Of a DNA stretch of 64,000 nucleotides, positions 10,370 through 21,467 are shown piece by piece. How positions within the stretch are numbered: position 1 is the stretch's first letter; each line of letters opens with the position of its first letter. This stretch comes from Stereocaulon alpinum (lineage: Eukaryota > Ascomycota > Lecanoromycetes > Lecanorales > Stereocaulaceae): NCBI GenBank assembly GCA_018257865.1, contig JAEUBA010000001.1, positions 620,001-684,000 on the forward strand, given 5' to 3'. Made by a program: the position numbers and the translations under genes. Under the pieces are notes generated by a model. That model was given only the letters and a program-made list of their open reading frames with translations. It was not told the DNA's origin and searched no databases.

Positions 10370-11055
10370 TGCCTGTTGGATGGTGGGGTCTTGAATCCTC
10401 GAACGTGTTGACTGCTGGGTAATGAAAGTGAAATTTCACTTGGAGAGCGATGTGAAGTGGCAGGGCTAGAGGGGTCCACTGCTCAGTTGGCACAACCAGC
10501 CACTTGTAGGGCTGAAGCCCGAAAGCCCCTAGAGATAGCCCCGGAGCTCGTCCTTCAAGCGCTATTGCGGTAAACTCCGGGAACTTCCATGCTTCGCCGC
10601 CTAAGCGACCACTTCTAGGGCCTACCCTATGAACTTAGATGACAATCCTATTTAACGATTATGGCTCCATTGATGGATTTTTTGGTGTCCACAAGATAGA
10701 TGGTGGTGTCTACTGGTGAAAGGAGAGTTCATAGATCCTTTCACTAGCCACAGGCAGGGGCATTCCAGCTGGAGATGTCGAGATTTGCCGGCGGCAAGCA
10801 ATACATACCTTCTTTGCAGAGCAGCTAGTGTGGCCTATACATGCAACGAAAAGGCACGACGCACAACCTAAGTTTATGATCATATACGCAGCTGACATAG
10901 GATTTCCACTTTGGGGATTATGGTCGGGGATAAGACGCGATAGGCATGTGAAAAAAATAATTGACCTTAGATCTTTATCTATCTGAGGTTTTACCGACGA
11001 CCTACTCAATTGCTCGACAGGAGTCAAGTCTTTCAATCCGATTCGAAAGACAGCA
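10370..11055. other. Intergenic region upstream of the Myb gene
   Basis: 686 nt that should contain the promoter of the Myb gene (-) and, at its right end, what was the promoter of the P450 relic (+). No intact gene or clear repeat seen. Confidence 0.45.
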
Positions 11056-12325
11056 ATGCTGAATCTTTCAATGATAATGCTTGAGTCAACTACCAACGAG
11101 CCTGTGGCTCAATCTCTCCATAATCAGACCGTTGTCCTCGTCGTTGGGGCCTTCGTAGGGTCTTATATGACATGGAGGCTATGGAGCTTCATTATCAAGC
11201 CATTGTCACGGGCAGATGAGCCAAACCCACTACGATATTGATACCACCTCTGGATTCGCTACGTATATTGCCCAGGTATAAAGACTATGGTGAGTCTGCA
11301 AGTACAGGACATACATACTATTTCATGACGAATCCCAACAAGTTGTTCAAATCCGGACAGTAAGACAATCGATATTTTTACTGGAAATATCCATTCAATA
11401 CTCTAGTCTGACAATCTTCAAGTGTTACATTCCTCAAAGGAGAGCCTTTCATGTTCAGACTTGGCCGAAAGAAGATGATCATCTTGCCGAGCAACCGCGA
11501 TGTAGCAGCAGCATGGAAAGCCTTGACCTTTGATCCATTCATGAAACAGCTGATGACAATTCTTGGCATGTCGAAAATCACCCAAGATACCTTGTATCGA
11601 GAAGAGCCAGAGAAGTTCATGCCTGGTGAGAAAGCATCTGACTCTCTGTCATTGAAGGAGAACCCCTTGCACCAAGCCTTCTATCATACGCAGATGGTAT
11701 GGATCAAGCGGGAACTGTCCGGTGATATGCTTGCCGATATTGGCACACAATTTGTGGGCTATAAAAATTAGTCCTTACACATGGATAAATGCTCATCCGG
11801 CTTCGTATACACGTCCAGTTCCCACGAGAAGACTGTATCTTAAACTTAAAAAATATGGTCCGTTACTGTCTCATCTCTGCGGCTACAAAGGCGTTCTTTG
11901 GGCCTCAAATGCAAGAGGCCGACCCTCGATTTCCATAATATTATTTCAGCTTTGAAAAAGCAGCGTGGAAGATGTTGTATCAACATCCACGCTTTCTTGC
12001 CAAGGACCTTTATGGAGCCATTGAGAGCATCCTTAGCACAATAACCAGGTATTATGACAGACCACAGTCTTCAAGCCCCGACACGGTCTGGATGGTCCAA
12101 ACAATCGAAGAAGCAATGCGCCATCTTGGTCTCTCCCGTCTTGGGACATGGCAATAATATCATTCTTGCTATTCCGGGGGTTCGAAACCCCGAAAAGTTC
12201 CTCAACTACATATCCAGAGCTAATATATACCCTTCAGGTCGAACGCCAACGCTCACATAATCTGTTTCTGGACCATCGCTCACATCCTGACCTCTCCCAC
12301 CCTCCTCGCTTCTACCCGCGGTAAG
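11056..12325 (+). pseudogene. Decayed, 3'-truncated cytochrome P450
   Basis: P450-like peptide segments appear in order but in different frames, broken by stops and shifts. At 11080-11241 is an N-terminal membrane anchor (VVLVVGAFVGSYMTWRLWSF). At 11455-11765 is a block with PSNRDVAAAWKALTFDPFMK, ending AFYHTQMVWIKRELSGDM and DIGTQFVGY. At 11950-12160 is WKMLYQHPRFLAKDLYGAI with a later WMVQTIEEAMRHLG. At about 12240-12318, in a third frame, is NAHIICFWTIAHILTSPTLL, the start of the I-helix region. These match the order of microsomal fungal P450s of the CYP7/CYP8-like (oxysterol/prostacyclin-type) group. The ExxR and heme-binding Cys region is absent, so the gene is cut off as well as shifted. 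It cannot make an active enzyme. Confidence 0.82.
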
Positions 12326-12595
12326 ACCTCACGCGCATGCTCGGCCTCAGGATTCATACAAACGTAAAGTTAGTATGGACTTGATTTCAGAGCGGAGACG
12401 GCTGTAGTTTATTAAATTAAGTGGCTGCAGCTCTCTTCTCCGCACGGTTAACGGAATTGTAATCTTAATATGCGAATGCTATCACCGGTTGAAGGGCAGC
12501 AGGTCTTCAAGTCATGACTTTACATTAGATATTGCATTATGTATCGCACGCTATGCCATCCATTTACCCCCCAAAAACTCCTTTAGACCCACCAC

Positions 12596-14113
12596 CTACT
12601 TCCTCCTCACCTCAAGCAAAAGCTTCCCCCTCGGCTTCTCCCCCAAAAACCCACCCCCCTTCCCTCCCCTCTCCCAAACCTTCGAACCCCTAACCCACGT
12701 CTCCCTCACAACACCCCTCATCCTCATCCCCGCATACGCACTAACCTTATTCCTAAACAACATGCCCTCCCTCTTTTCACCAACAACCCATTCAGCCTCG
12801 TTGTCAAAGACACAAACATCTCCATCGAAGCCTACAGCTAGTTGTCCTTTACTCCTTTCTAAGCCAACTTGGCGTGCTGTGTTCTCACAGCACCATTTCG
12901 CTATATGTTCGGGTGTGATGTCCCGCCCTTTTTGGTGAGCGGATGTATATAGGATTGGTAAGCCGAGACCGACTGAGGAGACACCCCCCCAGGCATTGAA
13001 GAAGTCGCCGGGCTCTTTCTCATCTTCGGACGGTGGGGTGGGGAGCTGGTTGCCTGTGAGGTATGGAGGGAGGAGTTTAAGTTCGGGAGTGCAGGGTGAG
13101 TGGTCTGATACTACGGTCTTGATTACGCTGTCGTCCTCCCTGAGGAGTTCGTCCCATAGCCCGTCTTGGTTTGATTGTGTCCGGATCGGTGGACAGCATT
13201 TATGTCTTGTGTCACCGTGGTTTATCTTCTCAGCTGCGAGGGCGAGATAGTGGAAGCATGTCTCTGCTGTGATCTTGATGCCTGCGGCTCGTGCTTCGCG
13301 AAGGAGAGGTATTGCTTCTATGGCCGAGAGGTGCACGATGTGTAATGGCAGATTTGGGGCGAGATGTGCTAGGGACAGGATCTGGGAGATAGCGTAGGTT
13401 TCGAAGGAGGATGGGCGGGAGGCAAGGAAGGTTCTGTATTCGTTCAACGGGCCGATAGGGGCGAGAGGAGGTAATGACCACTGCACATGATCGCCAACGG
13501 AGTCGGTGATCGGCGGTATCATTTCAGCATGGAACATGAGCGTTGTGGGTTCGTCCGCCAATTCGGTCATGACCTTCTCAACATCGGCAGAGGAGACGGC
13601 GGGGAACTCCTCAACTCCGCTGTCGATCAGGAAGCCTTTGAAGCCTCTCACACCCATGCTAACGAGTGGCTTCAGTGCCTTCGCATTGCCAGGTACTATA
13701 CCACCATAGAAGCCAACATCAATCCAACACTGCCCTTCCGCCGCTTTGATTTTCTCTCTTAGTCCGTGGACTGACGTTGTAGGTGGTATGGCGTTCAATG
13801 GCATATCAATCACTGTCGTCACGCCGCCGGATGCGGCAGCCTGGGTGCCTGTCCAGAATCCCTCCCATTCTGTTCGTCCAGGTTCGTTGAGGTGTACATG
13901 GGCGTCGACTAGACCGGGAAGTAGTATGTGGGGCGAATGGTCGGTATATGGGGTTCCTGCTGGGAAGCTAGAGGGCGGCAACACGGAATGGAAGATTGAT
14001 GTGATTTTGCCGGTGTTTGTGGAGATGACTACTGTAGCAGCGGTGAGCCCACCAGAAACGACGGCCCTGGAGGAAGCAAGCACCGTGATTGGAAGATGCT
14101 GAGTTGCTGACAT
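12596..14113 (-). CDS. DAL1: Allantoinase
   Basis: Single exon, 505 residues from ATG 14113; the frame continues a little upstream but with no further ATG. Amidohydrolase signatures are clear: PGLVDAHVHLNEPGRTEWEG (metal-binding HxH), GGVTTVIDMPLN, GVRGFKGFL (the Lys position that is carboxylated in this family), MFHAEM, PLHIVHLSA, ITAETCFHYL, and SDHSPCTPELK near the active site. Allantoinase opens allantoin to allantoate in purine and ureide nitrogen use. The 3' part of the coding strand is G-rich and encodes basic, Gly-rich sequence. It stands alone; no other DAL pathway gene is in the window. Confidence 0.92.
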   Translation of the reverse strand: MSATQHLPITVLASSRAVVSGGLTAATVVISTNTGKITSIFHSVLPPSSFPAGTPYTDHSPHILLPGLVDAHVHLNEPGRTEWEGFWTGTQAAASGGVTTVIDMPLNAIPPTTSVHGLREKIKAAEGQCWIDVGFYGGIVPGNAKALKPLVSMGVRGFKGFLIDSGVEEFPAVSSADVEKVMTELADEPTTLMFHAEMIPPITDSVGDHVQWSLPPLAPIGPLNEYRTFLASRPSSFETYAISQILSLAHLAPNLPLHIVHLSAIEAIPLLREARAAGIKITAETCFHYLALAAEKINHGDTRHKCCPPIRTQSNQDGLWDELLREDDSVIKTVVSDHSPCTPELKLLPPYLTGNQLPTPPSEDEKEPGDFFNAWGGVSSVGLGLPILYTSAHQKGRDITPEHIAKWCCENTARQVGLERSKGQLAVGFDGDVCVFDNEAEWVVGEKREGMLFRNKVSAYAGMRMRGVVRETWVRGSKVWERGGKGGGFLGEKPRGKLLLEVRRK

Positions 14114-15203
14114 GGTTATGGCGTTTCGTAGGGAAGATGTGGGATTGTTGCGGGAGGTTCCGATTGCTATGTTCAACGTATTCTCGATAGCAGTAAAGGA
14201 AAATCAGCTATGCTGGTGTGTCAATTCGCGCATAAGGTATGATACTAGATTATAGAAGTGGATGCAGGCTTTGTCAGATAGATAAGACCGCAGATTGAAC
14301 ATGTGAGACGGCAACTGAAGGGTCTGACTCAACGCACAGACGGTACACCCAGACAAGCAGAAACGTTCTCAAGCCCACAATCAGGGACATGAATAGCTCT
14401 TTGTGGGGTAGGAACACCCTCTTATCACTCCGCAATCCTTCGCTGCTCCCCCCAGGATTCTCCGGCCATTGCCCGGGAAGTCGGGCACCAGGCACAGGGC
14501 CCAAGGTCATAGCGGCCGTCTTAACCATAGTGGCGTTCGTGTTACTCGATGGCAACTCGATCTGTGGCCACTGGTAGCTCTTATCTATACTTCACAAGCA
14601 GCTTATCGAGTGATGCCAAGTTCGGAGGCCAAGGGAACTTTCTTTGTTGGCTCAGCCGTTACTGACCGAAACAGCCGGATCCGTAAGGCTTATCAGCACG
14701 CTAAGATTAGCATTCCGGTGCTCGAAGCAAGGACCGTAGATGAAGAGCAGAGCATTGCGGTGTCGCCAATTGTGCAAAACATCTGGCAAGCGCGACAATT
14801 CCAGTGCCTCCGTGCCTATGATTGAAGCAAGTATGCGGCGAAATTGTTGAGTCAAGCAACCGCCCCTTCGTCGAATTCTAGCCAAAAAAGTCAAAGCACC
14901 TTATCGAGTAATAGACATCGAGTAATCATTACTCGATATGATGCTATTTTCAAGCTATAAATGTTAGCAACAGCCAATGCAATGGCTCGGAACAAGAACA
15001 TGGCAAGGAAAGGGTCTGCTATAGCAAAGGAAGACTCGGACTTGTCCAAGGCGAACGTACCCATGCAGCATTTAACAAGGTCTGAGGGTCTCGTCACACT
15101 CCGGTAGAAAATTGTGGCCATAGCCCGACGTTAGCTTTTCACAACGATGGCCCGTAGAGAACTTGAAGATAATTCCGTGCAAGGATGAACATGATTGAAA
15201 ATC
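14114..15203. other. Intergenic region between allantoinase and VMA12
   Basis: 1090 nt. Short open frames on both strands show no recognisable protein; one minus frame near 14274-14528 has a hydrophobic stretch, but I cannot support it as a gene. The region contains the TCGAGTAAT palindrome listed separately. Confidence 0.4.
14903..14937. repeat. ATCGAGTAAT direct and inverted repeat (palindrome)
   Basis: The 10-mer ATCGAGTAAT occurs at 14903-14912 and again at 14917-14926. The second copy is followed after one base by its exact reverse complement ATTACTCGAT (14928-14937). The result is a perfect 10-bp inverted repeat with a 1-nt centre plus a direct copy. A related TTATCGAGTGAT lies near 14603. 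Confidence 0.8.
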
Positions 15204-16088
15204 TTAGCTCGATGACGACGGCTGGCTCGGCGTAGGTTTCCTCTTCCTAACCCTTTCGTCGTGTGTTTGCTTAGGTTCGATCAATTTTGACTGGTACGAC
15301 AAGGAATCTTCATCCTGTGGACCTATGACCCATGTTTTGATGACCTCTTTAATCTCAATTTCCTTCTTGCCCTTTTCCCGAGCTTCTTTGAGCCTTCTCA
15401 GGTAGCCAGCATAGATCACAACCTCAGCCAATCCAATCATTCCACTTCCTCCCATGCTAAGTCCAAGCCTTGAGGGCGTACTCCAATGACGTGCTGCTAG
15501 CCAGATCGCAACACTGCAGGCAACAATGGATATTAGGATGTTGATTATTAAAGCCATCTGCCGGTTTATATCTGCATAAGATATTTCGTCATCTTCACCA
15601 ACGTCCGCCTGGGATGCAGGGAAGAGATTGACCTGAGAGGACTTCGGGAAGCGTTGTGAAAAGGTTTCAGACGGTAGAGGAGGATGTATCATGCGTTCGT
15701 AGGCTCTGTCTTCTTCCTCTCGACGTAGGCGAGCCATCAAGACCTTGTACTCCGAAGTCTAGCTGGGATTAGCAGGTCTATGCAATCCACCAGAAGGCAT
15801 GGTTACCGGCTCGACTTTGGGCTTGGGGGGGTCCACATAGACTCTGGTGCCACGTAAGAGATCATCCAGATGGTAAGATACAACATCGTCAATCAGGCCA
15901 TGCTGTTCCTCTTCTTTGACCTGTTTCAGCTTCTTGGAAGTTTCGATGATCTGTCCATGCGAGATTGGTTTGCCTTCGGCGGGATTCTCGAGGAGAGGCT
16001 CATCACTGATAGCCTCCGGGGCCTGTCCACATTTCTGCAGCTCTCTCAAAGCCCGCAGTATAGCAGGCGTAATGGTAAGGTGGACCAT
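15204..16088 (-). CDS. VMA12: VMA12/VPH2, V-ATPase assembly factor of the ER
   Basis: Two exons, 16088-15807 and 15758-15204. The 48-nt intron has a GTAACC donor and ends CAGCTAG. The protein is 278 residues. The N-terminal half has LTITPAILRALRELQ and the conserved FARs-like SYHLDDLLRGTRVYV. After the splice comes TSEYKVLMARLRREEEDRAY, the hallmark of the Vma12 family. Two membrane segments follow: ALIINILISIVACSVAIWLA and GLSMGGSGMIGLAEVVIYAG. The C-terminal tail is charged and cytosolic. With Vma21 and Vma22 it assembles the V0 sector of the vacuolar proton pump in the ER. It is divergent from COQ1 across 191 nt. Confidence 0.9.
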
Positions 16089-16279
16089 CACGCATCATTG
16101 CTGAAGGTGTGCCGACGTTGACGGGATATCCAGACGGAAGTTCGAGCTTGCTTCTTCGCCAAGGACGGAGATAGGAGGAAAAGGACCCTTGCAGTAGATC
16201 TTCAAGCTCGACTTTCTCAACGGTTCTTGTGGTACTCTGGGAAGCAGCCACACAAGGCAATTTTGCTTGGCCTTCGAGT

Positions 16280-17653
16280 ATGAGAGGTCGCCTGGCCCTG
16301 CGGAGGTCTCCAATTGGCAATATAGTCTCCAAATCCCCCCATCATTCGAAATGTCCAGGTTGTTTTCGGGTCAGAGGTGACCTCACGAGTCTTTCTTCAG
16401 CCACACAGTATCCTCCAGCACGGAGAAGAGATCAATCAACATGGGCCCATGCAGTATCAGCGGCTCAGCACATGCTGAATGGAGGGACGAAAACAGACAG
16501 CTCCTTCGCAGGTGTTTCGGTCGACCCTCTACGAATCGTAGCGAAGGAAATGAAATTCTTGACGAAGAATATACAACAGCTCCTGGGCTCTGGTCACCCC
16601 ATGCTGGACACGGTAGCGAAATACTACACCAATTCTGAAGGGAAGCATATACGGCCTCTCATAGTGCTTTTAATGTCTCGAGCAACAGCTCCCACGCCCA
16701 AGTCACCTCGGCAGCACTCGCTACCTACTCCTTCTAATATCAACGACCCCATATCGCCTTCTACGATCCTCTCAGATACAAACCCGTCTTCCCCTACAAC
16801 CAACATCCTCTCTAACTCGTCAATGGACGCTTCCTATACTATGGGAGACTCAGATATCCTACCTTCGCAGAGACGTCTTGCCGAGATCACAGAGCTTATA
16901 CATACCGCATCATTGCTACATGACGATGTCATCGATAATTCTATCTTTCGAAGATCTTCCCCTTCAGCAAACATTTCCTTTGGCAACAAGATGGCAGTGC
17001 TAGCTGGAGACTTTCTGTTAGGCAGAGCATCAGTAGCTTTGGCAAGGTTAAGGGACGCAGAGGTAATAGAGCTTCTAGCCACTGTTATAGCGAATCTGGT
17101 CGAAGGAGAGTTCATGCAGCTCAAGAACACCGCTCTAGACGAAGCTCAACCCATATGGACCGAGCATACACTCTCCTATTACCTCCAAAAGACGTACCTC
17201 AAATCTGCAAGCCTAATCAGCAAATCTTGTCGAGCAGCAGCACTCCTTGGTCAGAATTCGCCGGACGTGGTGGAGGCAGCATACTCCTACGGCAGGAATC
17301 TCGGTCTAGCATTTCAGCTCGTGGATGATATGCTAGACTACACAACTTCCAGCGCAACCCTGGGCAAGCCTGCAGGCGCAGATCTTGAGCTTGGACTAGC
17401 CACAGCACCTTTACTTTTCGCATGGAAAGACAACCAGCAATTGGGCGTGCTGGTCGGCCGCAAATTTGCTGCCAATGGAGACGTCCAAATGGCAAGGGAA
17501 TTGGTAGCTCGAAGTGATGGCCTTGAGCAGACCAGGGCCCTTGCACAGGAGTATGCAGACAAGGCTGCTCATGCTATCAGCAAGTTTCCCGACTCGGAAG
17601 CCAAGGATGGCTTGGTTGAAATGTGCATAAAAACCATGAAGAGGAGGAAATAA
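16280..17653 (+). CDS. COQ1: COQ1, polyprenyl diphosphate synthase (mitochondrial)
   Basis: Single exon, 457 residues from ATG 16280, which begins a basic mitochondrial-targeting leader (MRGRLALRRSPIGNIVSK). Trans-prenyltransferase motifs are present: GKHIRPLIVLLMSRA, the first Asp-rich motif LLHDDVIDNS (about residues 211-220), GNKMAVLAGDFLLGRA, GEFMQLKN, and the second Asp-rich motif LVDDMLDYT (about 347-355). It makes the all-trans polyprenyl tail of ubiquinone in the mitochondrial matrix. A Ser/Pro-rich insertion of roughly 60 residues sits between the RPLIVLL helix and QRRLAEITELIHT; it falls outside the catalytic motifs. COQ9 of the same pathway lies at 60.6 kb. Confidence 0.93.
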   Translation: MRGRLALRRSPIGNIVSKSPHHSKCPGCFRVRGDLTSLSSATQYPPARRRDQSTWAHAVSAAQHMLNGGTKTDSSFAGVSVDPLRIVAKEMKFLTKNIQQLLGSGHPMLDTVAKYYTNSEGKHIRPLIVLLMSRATAPTPKSPRQHSLPTPSNINDPISPSTILSDTNPSSPTTNILSNSSMDASYTMGDSDILPSQRRLAEITELIHTASLLHDDVIDNSIFRRSSPSANISFGNKMAVLAGDFLLGRASVALARLRDAEVIELLATVIANLVEGEFMQLKNTALDEAQPIWTEHTLSYYLQKTYLKSASLISKSCRAAALLGQNSPDVVEAAYSYGRNLGLAFQLVDDMLDYTTSSATLGKPAGADLELGLATAPLLFAWKDNQQLGVLVGRKFAANGDVQMARELVARSDGLEQTRALAQEYADKAAHAISKFPDSEAKDGLVEMCIKTMKRRK

Positions 17654-17827
17654 TGAGTACGAAGGACATCACATATATTACCGCCACTTCTCCTGGCAAG
17701 ACGTCGCATATTGTACATTGCTTCTCTCGGCTTCGAATGTACATATAGAGCGGCATCGCATCCACTCACATAGAGATACCGTATAGACTATAGCTCAACG
17801 CTATGCTCATCCAGCTTTATAAACCCA

Positions 17828-18955
17828 TCATTCCCCACTCCCAGCTCTCATCCTCGCCGTCTCCCCACTACTCCGTATCCACTCCCCCGGCACACCAAAC
17901 CCCTCCCCACCCCACTCCTCCTCCTTCCCCACCATCCTAATCCCTCCCGGCGTCGTCCTCCCACCACTACCGCCTCTACTCCTCGATTGCGGCTGAGCAT
18001 TCCCCACCAACTCCCCCCTCTCCCTCTCCTGCACCCCTACTAAATTCTTGAAATAAACCTCCGCCTGCACACTCGCGCTATAAGACACAGGCGTCCAACT
18101 CCACGCATTCCTAGCCCCAGCATCTGCTCCGTGCTCTAGGAGCGTGCGTATGCATTTCAATTGGCCGTAAGCGGAGGCGTAGTGCAACGGCGTGTTGCCT
18201 AAATTATCCGTTGCGTGGATCGGCGAGAGAGGATTTGCTAGCCCCGAAGCGGAGGTGGGCGAAGGACGCGGCATAGGGAGCGGAGTGAATACATTGGGGG
18301 GAGGGGAGATAGTTAGGAGGTGCGAGAGGAGGTGGGTGTTGGGTGTGCGGGAGGTGAGCATTATCTGCGGTGGGAGGACGGGTGTTAGTGGGGGAGGGAG
18401 TAGTTTGGGAAGAGTAGGGAGGAACGAGGGGACATACGGCATCAGCGCCTTGCTTGTTCTTCCATGGTATACAGCGTGGGAAACGCGTTGCTATGAGCGT
18501 AGCTACTGCTTCTGAGCTCTCGACGGCGATGTGGAGGGGTGTGTCCCAGTTGGCGTTGCGACTTATGCTTTCGTCTTCGTGGCCGGCTTCTATAAGGAAT
18601 TCCTGTCCAATGGGTTCAGTACGTGCGTTTGTTGTTCGAACACAATTGAGGTAGGGAAAGGGGGGAGCCTTACAGTGATCTCGAGCAATCCCAGCTTCGC
18701 GGCGAGATGTAGCGAGGTATTGCCATTGTCTCTATGGTCTGGATTTTCTAGGCTCTTGGGATTGTTCTTGATGATCCGTTTGAGGAGAGTGAGGTCGTTG
18801 AGGTGTATTGCTCGGCGGATGCGAATGGTTATGTCAATCCTAGGGTGATTTAGCGGGTGGAGAAGCTGGTGGGTGGTTGTTGCAGCGAGCCTACATGTTG
18901 GTTATGAGAATGGAAGAAGGTACCCAAAGGGTGCAACGCCCCTAGTCAGCAGCAT
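17828..18955 (-). CDS. AVO2-like ankyrin-repeat protein (TORC2 subunit family)
   Basis: Four exons, each joining in frame: 18955-18924, 18839-18674, 18602-18438 and 18364-17828; 299 residues. After the splice the N-terminus reads IDITIRIRRAIHLNDLTLLK, followed by ankyrin units DNGNTSLHLAAKLGLLEIT, NWDTPLHIAVESSEAVATLI and LGNTPLHYASAYGQLKCIR with LLEHGADAGARN. The C-terminal third is disordered and Gly/Arg/Ser-rich. The repeat arrangement and the IRIRRAI start fit Avo2-type proteins, peripheral subunits of TOR complex 2 at the plasma membrane. The first exon (32 nt, donor GTACCT) is the least certain part. A general ankyrin protein is the alternative. Confidence 0.72.
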
Positions 18956-19412
18956 GGTGCAGACCAGCTGCGTTTAGGAAGATGCGTAAGGCGAGCAATC
19001 TGAGGGTGTGTTGGGGGTGGCGGGAAATGATGTGTTTGGAAAGGTCGGATATACATACAAGGCTTACGTAGAACTTAGTGAACCACCAAACCTTGACATT
19101 CTAGTATTTTTTATATAAGCACGAATTGTTGGAATTAGGATTGGGGATTCTATTCGTATGCTAGGGTTGAGGGCTATGGTAATGCTCCCATAGTATGGGA
19201 ATCTCAAGTACATGCTGCTGGTTGTAGCCACATTAGAGCTCTTGCAAGTATCCCACTTGCGCAGCACCACCACGTGCTGATCAATGATGATTGCTCCACC
19301 AGAGCGACCAAAGATGCTTGTGTTAAGACAGAGGGCGAATCGCTCGGTTTGTCCCAATCTGTTCGATGCAATAGATAGGTATGACAGCAGATATTCTCTC
19401 TGCATCGAGTCT
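18956..19412. other. Intergenic region between RPN3 3' end and the ankyrin gene
   Basis: 457 nt carrying the promoter of the ankyrin gene (-) and the 3' flank of RPN3 (-). No gene or repeat seen. Confidence 0.45.
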
Positions 19413-21467
19413 TCACATCCCCTCGAAATCCCCTCCAGCGTCCTCGTCGTCCATCTCGCCTTCTACGATCTCCTTTGCTAGCTCTCGTTCCCTCTCACGA
19501 GCTTCTTGTGCGTTTTTGAGCTCCAATCGGTGTTGGTTCATAGGATACCTCATAGCCTAGATTGTCATTAGCTATGTACCAACCAGTGGAGACCCGGGTA
19601 TATCTACCTTCACGCTTTCGTCATGCAGACCAAGGCATGCTCTGATACGATCATGGAATGCCTCACCAGGTTCCCTTGTAGCATAGATATCACCAACGTC
19701 CTTGCTCCTCATGTAGCCATGCTCATGGTCAATCGAGGCCTCTATAACACCATCCCGAATCGCCTTTGCCACAATGTACTCTGCCGACTGCTCGCTCTCG
19801 AGATCTAGCTTCAAGCATATGTCTCGCAATGAAATCTTGGCGTATGAGAGAGACATCATTCTTATTCCAGTCTTGATAACGTTCTGGCGGAGGCGAAGTA
19901 TCAGTGTGTAGGTGCCATCACGTCGGAACAAGGCATTGTGCGTCTGAACGACGTTGAGGAAGCCTTCAATCTTCCCAACACGCACGGCCTGAATAAGGCT
20001 CAAGTACGGTTCTAATGCGTGTTCGAGATTCTGTTGACGAAATATGGCCCGATCTGGAATGTCACCCATGAGCAATTCGACAACGACTAATAGCTTCGTT
20101 GCTGCTTGGTAGAAGCCACCAGCGCTTGGTGTCGCTGGGGACTTGCGAGTCGCACCGATGAGATGTTCGTGAGCTTCTGTGTAAGACAATTGAATTGCCC
20201 GTATACGGCCAAGATAGTAGAGATATCGTGCGATTTGATTGTTTGATGCGGCTGGAGGAAACTCGGAATGTAATATCAAGAGATCAGCCTGAGTTATGTG
20301 AGATGTCGAGAGATAGTTCCGAAGTAAGAGAGTTGTGACAGTCGCGCGTGTGTCCTGATCCTTCCTTAGTACTGAGGTTCGGAGCGCGGCCAGTAAGTGC
20401 GGCCGGATTGATACGACAGCTGCTGTAGGCGAAGGCGGCAAAGGGGCGAGTTGCTCAAAGAAGAGGGAGTAGTAGAAATAGACACGGGCAGAGAGAGCGT
20501 CCAGTGTACGGCGATTGAGTGTGCGTAGTCGTTGGACGAGATTGCTGGAGAACTTCGCGCCAAACTCCGTAGACTTTGAGTCGTACAGGTAAATTTGAAC
20601 AAGGATAGACAGGTATGTGTCGACTTCGGGAAGTACGTCTTTCGACGCTGTGTTCTGTTTGCCAGCCTGTGCCTTGTCCTTTGTCTGCCCATCAATCTCC
20701 ATCTCCATAACATCCTGAGAACTCTCAAAAGATGCATTCTCTCTACCCAGAGCAGCCAAAAGGGTCTTCGCTACAGGACTCGCCGACGAGTAGGTCTCGG
20801 TGATGACTTGTGCGAGAAGATCAGGGGAAAGATGTTTTCGAACAGATGATATAGAGCGTAGGACTCTTAAAGTGAAGCGAGCATCAAATTGAGCAACAGC
20901 GCGTTCGAGCAGTGAGAAGTTGGCTTTGATATCTATAAAGCTCAGGTTAGCGTCCGCAGCGAAATGAGAGAGCATGAAGAAAGAATCTTGTGATCCAAAG
21001 ACTGATGACTGACCTGTAACAGCTTTCAGTCTTGGATCTACTGGATTTGCCTCCGGGCCAGTGGTCTCAGCATTCTCTGTATTGTTCATAGCGACATCTC
21101 CCTCATCGTCTTTGCCAGGCTCTCTTGATAGCTTTGAGCCCTTCGGTGGTGGGACCACTACAGTCATCTCGTCCTCGCCCTCTTTGCCAACCTTGACTTT
21201 TTCAGGCCCATCATCTACCATGTCAATGTCATCATTCCCGTTGACACCGTTCTCAATGGGCTCGGTGCCATTGGTCTGAGGCTTGTCACCAGCTGTCTCT
21301 TTCCCTGGAGTTTTCTTTGGTAAGGCTTTGCCCTTTGATGACGTGGTTCGAGTCGGTACTGGCTTGTCCTTAGAGCTTGAGCTTTGGGAATTCGAACGTG
21401 CCTTCTCGCCGTTGGTTGAAGAAGAGGTCTCCTTGCTTGACCTCAGGTTGCGTCTCTCCCCAGGCAT
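19413..21467 (-). CDS. RPN3: RPN3, 26S proteasome lid subunit (PSMD3)
   Basis: Three exons: 21467-21014, 20932-19608 and 19556-19413; 640 residues. Intron 1 (81 nt, GTCAGT...CTAAC...TATAG) must be removed to give LKAVTDIKANFSLLERAV. Intron 2 (51 nt) restores the conserved end DESVKAMRYPMNQHRLELKN and the acidic terminus DDEDAGGDFEGM. The N-terminal ~150 residues are a disordered, acidic and Lys-rich extension. The PCI region includes ISLRDICLKLDLESEQSAEY and AKAIRDGVIEASIDHEHGYM. Rpn3 is a structural lid subunit of the 19S particle. The single-exon reading ends early in intron 2 and would lose the last 47 residues. Confidence 0.94.

Noticed and set aside
14274..14528. Possible small minus-strand membrane protein
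   Set aside because: One hydrophobic stretch (LFMSLIVGLRTFLLVWVYRL) and an ATG at 14528, but no family, no intron and no clear promoter; not supportable.
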